A stretch of 5,459 bases of DNA, from the NCBI RefSeq assembly GCF_000688655.1, contig NZ_JIBO01000016.1:2958-8416 (forward strand). Reading direction: 5' to 3'. The DNA comes from Lonsdalea quercina subsp. quercina (GTDB taxonomy: Bacteria; Pseudomonadota; Gammaproteobacteria; Enterobacterales; Enterobacteriaceae). The notes below the pieces were generated by a model. The model saw only the letters and a list, made by a program, of their open reading frames with translations. It was not told the origin of the DNA and made no database searches. Positions within the stretch are counted from its first letter, which is position 1. Each line of letters opens with the position of its first letter. The translations under genes and the position numbers were made by a program. This document shows positions 4,879 through 5,459 of the stretch, in pieces.

Positions 4879-5459
4879 TTAACCCCAGACGGCGTCAGCG
4901 ATCTCTTTGACCAACGCAATTTTCGCCCACTGCTGCGTTTCGGTGATCTCGTTGCCTTCTTCCGTTGAGGCAAAGCCGCACTGAGTGCTGAGGCACAGGC
5001 GTTCCAGCGGTATGAATTGGGAGGCTTCCTTGATGCGGTCAATGACCGCCTGTTTGTCTTCCAGTTCGCCGAACTTGGAAGAGATCAACCCCAGAATCAC
5101 CTGTTTATCGCCAGACACCTGAGCCAGCGGAGAGAAGTCGCCAGCGCGTTCGGTATCGAACTCGAGATAGTAGGCGGAAACATTTTCACGGGCGAACAGC
5201 ACGCTCGCTACTGGCTGGTAACCACCGCTGGCGGCCCAAGATGAGGCATAGTTGCCGCGGCACACGTGCGTCGTCAGCACCAAATCTTCCGGCGCGCCTT
5301 CCACGCTCGCATTGTTGACCTTCAGATACAGCTCGGCCAGCGTGTGTACTTTGCTGCCTTCAACCGGTTCTGCGTGATGCCCGCAGCCGCAGCTTGTGGA
5401 GTTCGGCGTATCGGCGCCGCCGCCGCCCGCGAATTTCGGGTCGACCAGCATGCCCCAGG
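4879..5459 (-). CDS. Cobalamin-independent methionine synthase-like protein (YxjG/YxjH type), C-terminal part
   Basis: Zinc-dependent methyltransferase of the MetE C-terminal / UROD-like superfamily, which transfers a methyl group to a thiol such as homocysteine to form methionine. The last 192 residues are present, and the 5' half lies outside the window; full-length relatives are about 370 residues. The zinc ligands of MetE can be placed: His and Cys of HVC (codons 5268-5260, in THVCRGNY), Glu of YLEFD (5163-5161) and Cys of TQCGFAS (4980-4978). The C-terminal block CGFASTEEGN is a hallmark of this subfamily. An unusual Gly- then Cys/His-rich segment, with CGCGHH, lies upstream of the HVC motif (5427-5374). 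The open frame enters from base 5457 with W-G before the first internal Met, so no start is claimed. The true methyl donor and acceptor are not known; a repair or alternative methionine synthase role is plausible. Confidence 0.88.
   Translation of the reverse strand, partial: WGMLVDPKFAGGGGADTPNSTSCGCGHHAEPVEGSKVHTLAELYLKVNNASVEGAPEDLVLTTHVCRGNYASSWAASGGYQPVASVLFARENVSAYYLEFDTERAGDFSPLAQVSGDKQVILGLISSKFGELEDKQAVIDRIKEASQFIPLERLCLSTQCGFASTEEGNEITETQQWAKIALVKEIADAVWG

Noticed and set aside
1..5459. tRNA, rRNA, CRISPR array, insertion sequence or prophage remnant
   Set aside because: No cloverleaf-like sequence, regular direct repeats, transposase or terminal inverted repeats were seen on reading both strands.

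Overview
The window reads as chromosomal DNA of a gamma-proteobacterium, most likely an Enterobacterales member. The AapJ and AapQ proteins look nearly colinear with E. coli YhdW and YhdX as I remember them. The moderate GC content and the neighbouring genes would suit a plant- or soil-associated group such as the Pectobacteriaceae, but the genus is a guess. All genes lie on the minus strand, so the window is read from high to low coordinates.

Region 5459-4879 is the 3' part of a cobalamin-independent methionine synthase-like gene (YxjG/YxjH type, zinc methyltransferase fold). It is closed by a strong intrinsic terminator at 4811-4847. Region 4740-3134 is a two-gene unit for a polar amino acid or cystine-like ABC importer. 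It holds a periplasmic binding protein (4627-3857) and a single inner-membrane permease (3833-3168). There is a candidate extended -10 promoter with GTGAT half-site repeats upstream and a hairpin of weaker terminator quality after the permease. No ATPase gene accompanies this pair.

Region 3133-2712 is a 456-bp non-coding control region (counted from the permease stop). It carries a good sigma-54 promoter (GG-N10-GC) about 90 nt before aapJ. Two NtrC-like sites centred near -105 and -137 lie upstream, a layout very like glnAp2. Several further dyads and a leader hairpin lie among these sites. Region 2711-1 is the general L-amino acid importer operon aapJ-aapQ-aapM (E. coli yhdWXY). The aapP/yhdZ ATPase is expected beyond base 1.

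Together the window is a nitrogen and sulfur nutrient-scavenging locus: two amino acid importers and a methionine-forming enzyme. I do not see an undescribed system in the protein-coding content. The most informative material is the regulatory DNA before aapJ, and the question of which ATPase drives the two-gene importer.
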